From Fomitopsis serialis (lineage: Eukaryota > Basidiomycota > Agaricomycetes > Polyporales > Fomitopsidaceae), in the NCBI RefSeq assembly GCF_022376445.1, contig NW_025955018.1, forward strand, positions 1 through 64,000: a stretch of 64,000 bases of DNA, given 5' to 3'. Position 1 is the first letter of the stretch; each line of letters opens with the position of its first letter. The notes beneath the pieces were generated by a model that worked only from the letters and a program-made list of their open reading frames with translations, was not told where the DNA came from and made no database searches. This document shows, one piece after another, positions 23,991 to 34,382 of the stretch. A program made the position numbers and the translations under genes.

Positions 23991-24950
23991 TGCACTAGCG
24001 CACCAGTCACACACCGCGTTCACCAGCAGGCTCTCACCTACATTATCCTGAACGAAAATAATCAGTCATGATGGCTTTGAACTGGAGACCCAATAACGTA
24101 CCGTAACCAGTGTTGGGACTCACGATTGACCTCGATGGGGCAATGTATGACCCTGTCTACGCGAGAAGGGTCGGAACATCCGCCAGGAAAGTCTAGGAAG
24201 ACAGCAAGTCAGTACCGAGCGAGTGGATCATGAAGATACAGCAGACGTGCTAATGACGGACCACCCAACTCTCGTGGAACATTGACCGGACTCGGATCGC
24301 GCGAAGGCCTACCGCCATGTCGGAGGCTCACTCTAAACGCCATCACTAGCTCGGTCAGACAGTCGCTCTTTCTGAACGTGCTACTTACTGATGAAAAGAC
24401 AAGGGACCGCGTCCCGTACACTGTCAAGAGGGATATCCCGAAGGCAAAGCGGCTCGGACTACCGCTCGTCTGCGGGCCACACGACTCGTGTTTGAGCACA
24501 CGGACCTCGTCCGTATAGCCAAACTCGCTGCGCACAGCTGGTCGCTTTTAAGCAGTTCCGTTCACGTTGCCGGAGCGGTACATGTGAAGCCTCATCAACC
24601 GGATCGGCGCCTCGGTGGCGTCCGAGTCCTCTCTGGCTCTGTCGGACAAGCTCAGCCCGACCGCTCTCGAATGGGGAACAAGAGCTACTCACCGCAACAT
24701 TGGTCTTCGACGACGGTATGCTGATTGAGTACCTCCTCACATCTACGGGAGTACCCTTCGCGCTGATCCTCCCATTGGGGGTCGCCGACCGGGCTGCCTG
24801 GGAGCGTCGCGGGTGTTCAGGTCCCCTCGGTGCTGCTGTTCCTACGTACGGCCAAACACCTGATGCCGATGTGCGGGCTGGCTGCCTTGAACTGCGGTGA
24901 GGGCGCTGCGTAGCCCGAGAACGCGTCCAGACGATCGAACCTGGATCGAA
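23991..24950. repeat. Spacer block R2, copy 3
   Basis: Best-preserved copy of R2. The tail CCAAACACCTGATGCCGATG...GAGAACGCGTCCAGACGAT recurs at 48,775-48,860 (CCAACCCCTGATTGCAATG...GAGAACGCATCCCAGACGAT). Plus-strand readings LFLNVLLTDEKTR and PKAKRLGLPLVCGPHDS correspond to peptides in copy 1. No intact gene. Confidence 0.5.
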
Positions 24951-25190
24951 CGTCACGGGTACGGTATGGATCTGACAGTGGCGAGTGACTCACCGAACGA
25001 CGGGTCCTCCGAGCCTCTGACGGTACCCTGTTTCCAGCTCTGAGCTACAGTAAAATCTCTCTCGCGTCGCATGTTTCGCCTCATCTGTGGCTTTCGGGTC
25101 CCCGGGTGTAGGTCTGTAGGCTGCGGAGCATCGCGGGTTGCAGTGGATACCTGGGTGAGTCGCCTAGTGGTGGAGTAGCTCACGATTTGG
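24951..25190. repeat. Inverted partner of 55,630-55,920
   Basis: Read on the minus strand, this stretch matches 55,655-55,890 plus: GGGGACCCGAAAGCCACAGATGA... against GGGGACCTAAAAGTCGGCCATGA..., GCTGGAAACAGGGT in both, and the AGTCACTCACCGAACG-type sequence at the end. The function is unknown. The two copies are 30 kb apart and inverted. Confidence 0.45.
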
Positions 25191-27230
25191 AGGGAGGAGG
25201 AGGATCCGGAGAGGAATCCATTGATGTTCAGTTGGTGCGAGGTACAATATGTACGCCGTCAGAGTTGAGTTTGCTGGACATCGAGATCGGAGGAGGGAGC
25301 AAACCACCGTTCGCGAAGCCGCCGTGGTCAGCCACGCCGAGGTTCTTCCGGCCGAGCGCCTGTTCTCTCCCGCTTTCAGCACTTGCCCCGAAATTTGAAC
25401 ACCCTCTCAACGTTCTTTGTGTGTATCGCGCGACGCCCTTGGAAACTATGGCAATTTGTTGTAGCTAGATCCGCGATTATACACAACTTGCTCGCTGCTA
25501 ATGCATGCACCTCGGCAGGACTCCGCTAGGCTTGCGCGCATCCTCTACATTGAACCGCTGCACCCTCCGCCGAAAGACCGGTGCTCACGGATCTCTTCGA
25601 GTCCTTTTCCAGTGAACAGCCTCAGAATGCTGCGTTAATTCCGCAACCATCGCATAGGAGAAGGATACATACTCGCCAGTTCTGTTCGTGTCCTGTGGCA
25701 AGAGGACGCGGGACCATGGGCGAGTAGCTAGCTCGTCGTATAAGCTTGAACGAGACGAAAATAGCGGAAGGCCGGATGTCTGTCAGGTGAGTAACCTCTG
25801 CTTCTCAGTTGACATAGCTCATCGTGCGGTAGTGCATCAGATTCATTCTCGGAGCGTAGTTCGTCGCCAAACGAGTGCACGGCGTGTCCGAGTCTGCCAC
25901 TCATCTCATCTCACTGTACCATTTAAAAGGTCGTGGCTCGAGCGGCGTATTGAGGCTCGAGCAGTTCAGTAGGGAAGCATCTGCAGTCAAAAAACAGGTG
26001 CGAATGCGACGCCTCACCCAACTTCGGCCTACTCACCTTCGTCATGCTCGATCTCAAGCGTCTCTTTCGACGCATCGCGCGACCAGAAGCCCGTGCGGCA
26101 AGCGAGCTCTCCCCCATCTACGTCTGCGAATGGATGCCGGGTCATATCCCCATCTCAAGGCCGTCCGTGACAGCTCAGGCCGGCTCTTAGCGCACCAGTG
26201 TGCGCCGGTCGTGGATATCCGCCCTCGCGCGCGCGCCCAACATACGCTCGGCTCGTAAAAACAAGGCGAGGTGAGCGGTTCTTCTGTCCCGCGAAGTGCG
26301 AGTTCTAAGATTGCTTAGGCAGCCCGGGAAGCGGAAGGAGCCTCTGAGGCCTACGGAGTCGATGATGGTCGCCGTTCCCAGTGTAGAAGCGCCACGGACG
26401 TCTAGCGGGCCAGGCGAATCGTCGACGTTGTCAGGAGGGTAAGCCAGTGTTCCTTTATACCGATCGTGTACTCACCTTCGTGTCCTAAAGTGAGGCGTGG
26501 AACCGGAGTATGGCTAATCGGTGGATATATGGTCCTGGGGCGTTGGGGTCAGCGAGCTGCTCATCGGAGAGGTGCGTTCGCGTCAGACATCTCATGTCTG
26601 CACAGGTGATAAAGCGTGGCGTCCAGGTCTTTGGAGGTGTTCATTCCAGCACGCAGAGTAACGTAGGCGAATCACGCAATGACGCTTTATCGCATATGGC
26701 GGATGCCGAAGGCGCGTGTAGTACCTGGTTGATCTAGTACGAGGGTACGCCTATCTTGTTCTTTCTGCATTGACACGTCCTGACAGTCCTCAGGCTCTTA
26801 GATGCTCTCAGAATACCCGAACGAGCGGATGGACATTGCTAGTATCTCTAGGTATTCCGGCTTCGACCAACCTATGTGAGTGGTTGACGCTGCTTCGGTG
26901 GCATGTCGCCTCGCTGACACGGGATCAGGGGCATCAAGTGGAAAGATGTCTTGCGGAAATGAACGAGGCATGTTATTGCGTAATTGGAACCCCTTTCTGT
27001 GCTGATATGAAGATGTAGCTATTAGGACCGCCATTCCTCTCAACGCCGAGAGTCTACCCTCCCGCCTCACAAACACCGGGCCTCCCAGAAGAGCCTGAAG
27101 TCATGAATGGCGTCGATTCAAAGCGGAGTGCCGTGCGCAGGATGTGCATTTGACGACGCCGACGGCACCTGCGTCTGGCGATATGGTACATATGGCATAC
27201 CATAGGTGCGTTGTTATACCCTAGACACGC
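25191..27230. other. Gene-free stretch with dispersed repeat fragments
   Basis: 25,300-25,400 carries the GCCGAGGTTCTTCCGGCCGA motif of the dispersed block and 25,690-25,740 the AAGAGGACGCGGGACCATGG counterpart of its right part (compare GAGAAGACGCGGTGTCATGG at 10,733). The rest has only short readings with no recognisable domain. I see nothing else. Confidence 0.35.
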
Positions 27231-27556
27231 GAGACGTGCTCAAAATTGAAAAATGACACAATACAGGACATCGAGCCTCGGCTTGTACAAGATTATCGTA
27301 ATGTCATCTTAATCTCCTGTCACGCTCGAGTTTCGTGTACTTATCGAGGCCGTGCGCTGTTCGACTGGATCCACGGACCGAATAGCTGCCGTGGCGGTGC
27401 CGCAACACGTAGGTGTGTTTCCGTAAGAGGAAATCGCTCTGTCCACTTTGTCCGTGGGTATAAGGTTTTGTCACCCTCCTTCGCGCGTCCCTAGACGCCT
27501 ATGTTCGGATGGAGGGGGCGTGGCGAGGATCAGTGCTCTCGTCGCCTCCCACTATC

Positions 27557-28773
27557 ATGAGGGTCGTGTTCGCTTCAGCATGGCTCGCGTTTCTCAGCAC
27601 TGTTTTCTTGACGGCCTTTGTCAGCCCAGAGCCGGTTTCAGCGTTCGTCACAACCAATCCTGCAAGGTGAGTCTTAGAAATCCATACGGTTTGTCACCGT
27701 TGAATGTCGCTGACGTTCAATCCCAGGAACACCTTCCGTGAACTCAAAGACACAGCGCAAGATGGAATGAACGGTGCGCTTGCACCCGCCTGTCAATGCA
27801 TACTGAACCGTAAGCGATGCCACAGATGTTGTGATTGACCCCGGTCTACGACTTGATGACTCCGAAACGCTCAGTCAATTCTGGAAAGACGCACTGTCGC
27901 TTGGTCAGCGCGGCCAGGATTACGCAGATTCCCTGATTTACGACGTTGCCCACAAGGCGGATCCGACTACTGCCGTGCGACTTCACGGCATCCAAAACAC
28001 CCTGCAAGCCATAATCCATGGCACGGAAGACCTGAAAGCGCTGATCGTCACACAAGTCCACGACGAATCGTTTGACGATTTCCAGCGTGGTATAGAGAAC
28101 ATCCTGGCGAACATCTTGGAGGAGTTGAAAGACCGGTTCCCTCCGCCTTATCATGCCCCGAACCACGCAGAGCGGGAGGGCAATGTGACACTGGTCGTCA
28201 ACATCACAGAGGAGGCCCTAATCAAGTTTGGCGTGGAACATGGGATGTCGGAGGAGGAATTCAGGGTGCGCCTTGACCCGATTATGAAGAACGTCGAAGA
28301 GGTCATCGTTGCCATCGGTCAGTCGTCGTATCGTCTCACATCGTCGTGATCCCACATTGTACCATTGCCAGGTGATTTGGCGGAACAACACCCGTACTTG
28401 CTCGAGACCTTGCTCGTCTCTGGTGTCATGCTTATCATCCCTGAATCCTGGTTCCTTCGCCCGTTGCTCCGACTGTTCGGGATGTCCCCGAAGGTCCCGT
28501 CCAAGGTAAGAGTCAACCTCTTCACCGTCTCGATGCAATTGTACGAGGACATGCTATCCCCACATCGTTGACCTGTTCACAGGTTCCGTGGTGGCTTGGG
28601 CCCAGCGCACGTTCTTTGGCGGAACTATCCCGAAGGGGAGTTGGTTCTCGTATCTGCAACGCGCAGCTATGGGTCACTGGGCGCGGAAATCGATCAAGAA
28701 GACCATCCTCGGTTCTATCTTGGGTGGCATTGGGCTCATTGGCGCCATATTCGCCAGCTGTGGCTGTGTCTGA
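27557..28773 (+). CDS. Secreted or membrane protein with Ifi-6-16 (IFI27)-like C-terminus, copy A
   Basis: Exons 27,557-27,666, 27,727-27,773, 27,826-28,317, 28,372-28,505 and 28,583-28,773, separated by introns of 60, 52, 54 and 77 nt with good GT...AG signals. The N-terminus is a signal peptide (MRVVFASAWLAFLSTVFLTA...PEPVSAF). The middle is a charged helical region (LEELKDRFPPPYH). Then comes a hydrophobic run (LLVSGVMLIIPESWFLRPLL) and a segment, VVAWAQRTFFGGTIPKGSW...LQRAAMG...TILGSILGGIGLIGAIF, that resembles the Ifi-6-16 family (small membrane proteins; human IFI27 and IFI6 act at mitochondria and ER). The first four exons join in frame (261 codons), but the last junction is one base short: the best donor gives a different C-terminus ending at 28,885, whereas the family-like frame needs a one-base difference. 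So this is either damaged, oddly spliced, or a sequence error. 5' flanking sequence is shared with copy B. Confidence 0.6.
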
Positions 28774-28885
28774 GATTGCTCAGGATCCATTATCTCAAGC
28801 GCGGTATATGCGGCCCGACTACAGTGACCCGTACCATACAAGAAGAGTCGTGCATGTTCTTGCAATTAGAGGTTGGGTTCATTGA

Positions 28886-29300
28886 GCCACGCAGTTGAAA
28901 TGCCGCGTTCGTCAGCTTCCCAGACTCACAAAGTGGCCGCTCGGTGCGTATGTAGCATGCGAGCGCATACAAACGGGGATGGGGGCGATATCCTCGGAGT
29001 CGAGGTACACTACTTGTTTCGCGTTCTCGCTAGCCTAAGGTTGCGTGAGCCAAGTAACGTCGGGCGTACGTAGTCTCTTAGTCGAGGACAGCAGAGCACG
29101 CGCCATCATGATCCTTGTCCGGAGGCAGAGTCGCCACACCCAGGTGCGTCGTCCGTATCAGGAAGGCATATTAATGCTTCTGTTGTCTGCGGAAATAAGG
29201 TTCCGTCGACGTGAGCTTCCTTCGTGCGTCCCTTGACGCCCAGCTCCTCGTATTTGAGCTGAAGGGCGTGGCGGAAATGAGATCCCTTCTTGTCACCACC
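28886..29300. other. Spacer and shared 5' flank of the tandem pair
   Basis: 29,195-29,300 (ATAAGGTTCCGTCGACG, CCTTCGTGCGTCCCTTGACG, GGGCGTGGCGGAAATGA) corresponds to 27,460-27,550 in front of copy A. The duplication therefore took promoter-proximal sequence along with the gene. No other feature is seen. Confidence 0.5.
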
Positions 29301-29307
29301 CACCATC

Positions 29308-30497
29308 ATGCGTGTCGTATTCGCCTCAGCTTGGTTCGCGCTCCTCAGCACCACCCTGCTAACCGTCCTCTTCGGTGCCGAGCCGGTATCAGGATTGAGC
29401 TTAGCGAACCTTGGGAGGTAAGCATTTCTGGTTCGTCTTCGCGGGCGTCGGATGCCACTGATAAACGATAACAGCAACATATTTGGCGGATAAAAAGACG
29501 CTGTTGACAAAGCGCACGATGGCATGAACAGTACGTCTGCGTCCATTCAATGACTGCTTTGTTTGCGCGTGAGGCTCAGCGGCTGTACAGAGGCGCTTTC
29601 TGACGCCAATCATCATCTGGGCGAGCTCGACACTCCAGAACAATTCTGGGAGCATATGCTCGGCCATCATGCTCAGGACTACGCGGCGTCTCTCATCCAC
29701 GAAGCTGTGCAAGAGGTTGACGCGACCGTCGTCGCCCAGCTACGCCACTTTCAATACGTGATACAGGTAGTCGTCTCTGACACCGAGCACCTGAAAGAAG
29801 TCATTGCACAAGCGGGAGACAAGCCATTCGACGAGATTCAGCATGGTATCGAGAAAGTGTTCGCAGACCTCCTAGAGGAGTTGAAGGAGCAGTTCCCCCA
29901 CCGGACCAAGCGCCGGACCATGCAGAGCGCAGAGGGAACGTGTCTCTAGTCATCCGCAAAGCAGAAGAGGCTTTCATCAGGTTAGGCGTGCAACACGGGG
30001 TGCCAGAGAACCAGCTTCGGACGCATCTCGACCTGATCGTGAAGCACGTCGAGGATATTGTCGTCACTGTCGGTTAGTCTACCTCGTCGTAAGCCCTCAT
30101 ACCCTACGCTGTGATCTCACATCTTGCCAGGGGACTTAGCGGAACAACATCCCATCTTGCTCGAGACTTTGATTGTCTCCGGTATCATGCTCATCATCCC
30201 AGAGTCGTGGTTCCTCCGTCCTCTGTTTGGGCTCTTCGGCATGTCCACTGAGGGCCCCGTTGCAGGTACGGAAGAGCGTCATCGTCTTGTATCAGATCAC
30301 AGCATGCTCACATCGTGGGTCTACGCAGGTTCCGCGGCGGCTTGGGCTCAGGGCCGCTTCTACGGCGCATACATCCCGAAGGGCAGTTGGTTCTCGCACC
30401 TGCAGCGCGCAGGCATGAAGGGCGCGTCCCGGTGGATCTGGTGAAGAAAGCTGTAGGCGGTTGCATTCTGGCTGGCGGCTTGTTCGCGGGAGCCTGA
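29308..30497 (+). pseudogene. Ifi-6-16-like membrane protein, copy B (disabled)
   Basis: A tandem paralogue of copy A with the same exon order. Exon 1 is also 110 nt and encodes a signal peptide (MRVVFASAWFALLSTTLLTV). Lesions seen relative to copy A: an in-frame TAA at 29,491-29,493 in exon 2 (GGA TAA AAA where A has GAA CTC AAA); a frame change at the exon 2/3 junction; a frame change near 29,900-29,925 (HAERRGNVSLVIR continues only in another frame); and a frame change near 30,420, so that the Ifi-like helix VKKAVGGCILAGGLFAGA is read out of frame and the reading ends at 30,444. The Ifi-type core GSAAAWAQGRFYGAYIPKGS is intact. Several independent lesions make it a pseudogene. Confidence 0.7.
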
Positions 30498-31300
30498 GAT
30501 CGCGCGGCACTTATTTGTTATTATCCATTGTCTGATGTAGTGTATGTGGGCCTACTTGTAAATCGCACAACAACTGTATTCGGATTCAAACCGATGCTAC
30601 CACGGAATAGACCTCGATATCAGGAGTCTCACTGGCAGCGCACACCCCCTATGCAGGGTGAAGTGGCGCTGGCCGGGGCTGAAGACGTCGATGAGTCTGT
30701 CAGGGATACGAGCACGGCGCGCGTGCACGCGTCTCTAGCGGACATGTTCGGCGATGTGCAAAGTCACCGCCATAAGGATTGACGAGCGTGCGACGAATCA
30801 TACTTTGACGTGCGGATCGCTCATGGACAGAGGTGACGGTGTTCGCGGCGTGGCCAGTGTGGTGTCATTAGAGCCGCTGAAAGCGTACGTATGTCAGTGA
30901 AACCCGGAACCACAGGGATCGTATGCGCTTGCCTCGAGGTGATGTTGCTATCCACGGGGTTTGCGGTCGGGTCATAGGTCTCTACGGAGTGTTGGTCGTC
31001 CAGCAATTCCCGGACGTACCTTTCCATGTTCAGTCTGCGTTCACAGCAGAGCCGAGCATGAGCGAGTGCGTCTCCGCTCGGTAGGAGAGACGATTAACTC
31101 ACAAGCCGCCTGTGCAAGATCGACGTAAGTGCCTGTTGCCGCGAAGTTCCTCCCTGAAAGCGCTCACCGGACGCCTGGACGACTTTCCCTCGTCTTCCCG
31201 CCCGTCCGGATTGGCGTCGCCGACAGAGCTGTGAGCGTCGCGTGGTAGGCCATGACTGGCATGAGAGCGTAAGTCGATGCATCGAAGCCAGGTACTTGGG
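30498..31300. other. Gene-free stretch
   Basis: No coding region, repeat partner or RNA feature was recognised between the end of copy B and the spacer relic at 31.3 kb. Confidence 0.35.
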
Positions 31301-31520
31301 CTTGAGTCGGAGGTGCTGTGTCCAAGAGATCGATGAGCCGCATAGCTCACTGCCGTAGGTGAGACACTGCATACCGTTATTTGCCAGTCACACTGCCAGT
31401 GTTCGTCAAAGCGCCGCATTAGTCTCGGCGTGGCGACATGTAGCTTGGTGTGTGGTCGTGCCAACGCAAGAAGGTCCCGGTGAGGAGGACCCCGTCCCTA
31501 ATCCTAATTGCATTCTCGCG
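31300..31520. repeat. Orphan copy of the F-box upstream spacer
   Basis: CACACTGCCAGTGTTCGTCAAAGCG matches the CAGCATTCGTCGACGCG part of the F-box upstream regions. It is followed at 31,496-31,507 by CCCTAATCCTAA, a one-step variant of the telomere-like box, then TTGCATTCTCGCGAGG as in the true copies. No F-box gene lies next to it, so a gene has been lost or moved from this site. Confidence 0.45.
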
Positions 31521-31639
31521 AGGTAGATTGCACCGATGACGGAAGCGGTCGCTAGTGCTTGTTCTTGGGCGTTGTCCTGCGTATTCTGTACTGTTCCCTG
31601 AAGGTCGGCCCAGTAAACCGTGGTGATGCCTACTCACAG

Positions 31640-32010
31640 ATCGGAGAGTGAGGTGTTCGGAGTACACAGGTAAACGCACGAAACGACCGTCGGACGTAGG
31701 CTATGCAACACTCAAGCGGGTAGTTAAAATCAGGATAGCGACGACCATCCAGGTCTCTGGTGCCCGATGATGACGCGTCGTATTTGCACTGAAAGGAATC
31801 AGCCGACGCTACGTAGCCCGTGAAGCAAGTCGAACTCACTGTAGCTGAGCGGATGCCCTACATCGTGCCGCTCCTCAGGGCCCCGCGTGTGAGCCAACCT
31901 CTACCCTTCCGCCGGTTCCACGGTTCAGTCGTCAATGAGCGAGTGGCTCAACGGCCTCACAATCCGGTACAGGACACAAACTTGTGGTCGATCACTCCGA
32001 TGGGTTGCAG
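31640..32010. repeat. Inverted partner of 56,200-56,420
   Basis: ATCAGCCGACGCTACGTAGCCYGTGAA and GTCGAACTCACTGTAGCTG...GCCCTAC match the inverse of 56,335-56,400 (GTAGGGCATTCTAACAGCTACAG...GTGAGTTCGAC). Around 7570-7620 is a weaker third copy in the same orientation as this one. The identity of the repeat is unknown; no terminal repeats were found. Confidence 0.45.
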
Positions 32011-33520
32011 GCCCTGACAACCGTCTTGAATAGCAACAGACGTTACAATCGAGGGGGGCGTATCAGGCGGATGTGAGAGAGCGTTGGTCGATGGAGACTG
32101 AGTCGGTCGACGGTCACGATGGTCGTCTGTGCGCACCCGCCGAGCTCAGGCTTCTTCCGAGCTCCTCTCGTTGTGAGCTATTGCATGGATGCCTCGACGC
32201 CCTATAGTTGCGGTGACTCGGGGTATTTCAATCGACAAAACTGTGGTCGTTCCAGAGTGTCATGGTAGTGAGTACCGACGAGCAAAGCCAGCGTGCGCTA
32301 GGCTGCCCCGCCGATATTCCCCGACCGCTTCCTCTCTCGTCTCAGCCACAGTCCCGTCGCTCCTGTCTCTCCTCCAGAACCATCCCTGATGCACCTGCCG
32401 GGCGATAAGCTGGGTCCACTACCATCGACCTTCCTCGTTCTCTTCACCGGTGAATATGATTACATCCCACGCCTTCCGTGTTTGCTGGGCCTGGGCGAGG
32501 CTCAAATTGACGAAGCGTTCTGCGAGAAGATGCGGCACCGTGGAAACTTAACGCATATATGCACACAGCCCTCGATGAGAGCGTGATATAAATGTACGAA
32601 AGGGACAACAGGAGCAAAGTGGAAGGGAAATCGTGCGTCAGGTACTTAAGTAGATTCTGCTTACTTGCGGGAATGACACGTCGCCGTCAGCCTGGTGTGT
32701 CTCAGTGGCGCGTAAATTCAAAATTGATCCAGTTGTCTGTGTGAACTATCGACAAGCATTTGTGAGGTCAGTCGATAGGAGACGTTCCAGCTGGCCTCTG
32801 TCATGACCATCAGGTGCGCTGTTTGCACATTAAACCATTGTTCGACCATTTACCGATCGTGCAGATCTCTCCGTGATACCGTCCTGTCGTTCCTACTTGC
32901 AACAGTCGATTTAGTCATCCCAGTTGGTACGGACGCACGTTACCTCCAGGAACACTGACAGGCTGGTTGTACACTTACAGTGAGTAGCTCTCATTGCGCG
33001 ACCTAAGCCTCTCGCTCAAACATCGCCTACACCGTCCCGGCTTCCTATACTAGCAAACTGATGCATGCGTCCGGTGAGTGCCCAGACCCTACGCCGAGGT
33101 CGACGATGCCTCACCATTAGCGCGCCCTTTTACTCTGCCAGATTACACGACGGCGACCTTTCCGGGGTTCATGCGCTCAGGGGAGTTGGTCGAGTCATTG
33201 TTCGATGAGACGGCAATCTGCACGCCCGACAGCATCTTAAAGGCCGTGAACCCTCTCAGGAGACTCCCGGTGTGTACCCTCCGCACATTGTCAACGACGT
33301 AAAGCAGTGACCAGCAGGTGTACCGGACCTCATATATCATTTATAGCTGCCTTGAACTCCCCGATGACTCGAGCCGGACGTACATACGATGCTCGAGAAA
33401 GGCGATGTATTCCGATTTTTGTCAAGCAGAGGTACTTATGCGCTTCCTCACCCGAGGTCACTCCGCTGCGTTGCTAAGCGTCCCATCGGACAGTGAACCC
33501 ATCTCTGCGTGCCGCCCGCA
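32011..33520. other. Repeat fragments, no gene supported
   Basis: 32,140-32,360 contains GCCCCGCCGATATTCCCCGA, a relative of the dispersed CCCCGCCGAGATTCTTCCGA block. 33,120-33,260 (plus) reads LPDYTTATFPGFMRSGELVE and onward like protein for about 60 codons, but it has no partner exons that I could join and no recognised domain. Nothing further is seen. Confidence 0.3.
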
Positions 33521-33830
33521 TCCAATGCTCGCCATGCGACGTCTATGCTGGTGAGCATCGGAAGCAGGTGTGCGTGGCGGTTCGCGTCGCCCATGCTCAT
33601 TGTTGCTCTCCAGGTGAGAGTTCTTGATGCTCCGGAACCTGTGGGGTGCACTGACAATGAACTTGCGCTCACAGGTGCCAAAGTCGACGAGCCTGTGCAC
33701 GCCGCCGCTGGGCTCATACCGCGGCCACCTGAATTCCGCCGGCAGCTCCTGTTCGCGAGAGCCCTTTCCGTCTCAATTCGAGCGAGAAGAGGCTAGTTCA
33801 GCGCATCCCCGTATCAGCAAAGAGGTCAAC
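33520..33830. repeat. Partner of the 20.1-20.4 kb block
   Basis: Shares ATGCTGGTGAGCATCGGA, GACAATGAACTTGCGCTCAC and CTCAATTCGAGCGAGAAGAGG with 20,100-20,420 in the same orientation. Part of the decayed R8-R10 unit. Confidence 0.45.
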
Positions 33831-34382
33831 AGCAAGCGATCGAAGCAGCATCACCGTCCTGGTCGACCGGGCGATCCCATAGCTCAAACATTCTCAAGAC
33901 GCATGGGGTCCGTCACCCCAGATGTCGGTGTACAAGTACTTAAAAGATGGAGAGACAGGGCGGAAAAGGCCGTGTTCACGACATCATCCCGTCGCACTAC
34001 GACTTCGACGAGACTGACTCCTCCAGATCCAGCAGTACGTAGATGTGACATGTATATAAATCAGCATCCAAAGAATCAGATACACTTCTGATATCGTAGC
34101 AGCCGGAAAGCGTAGTATAGAACCGTGGGCCCTCAGCACCCGGCGGTTCATATTCTAGACACACATGTATCGTACATTCAACCATATCCAGACAAGTCAC
34201 CGTTTGTCCGCTGTAGTGGTATGGATCGATCGAAAAAGGTCACACAGCTGAGACCAATGTCCATGTCCCTCGTCCCTTCGAATTGGTCGCACGCGGTCTC
34301 CCATAGCACACTTCCACCCTAATCCGACGGCATCGCGGGAGCCAGACGAATGTCGGTAGGTATAGGGGCGGACTCTCGTTCT

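Noticed and set aside
26721..26735. TACCTGGTTGATC, identical to the 5' end of small-subunit rRNA
   Set aside because: Only 13 bases match; the following sequence does not resemble rRNA, and no other rRNA landmark lies nearby.
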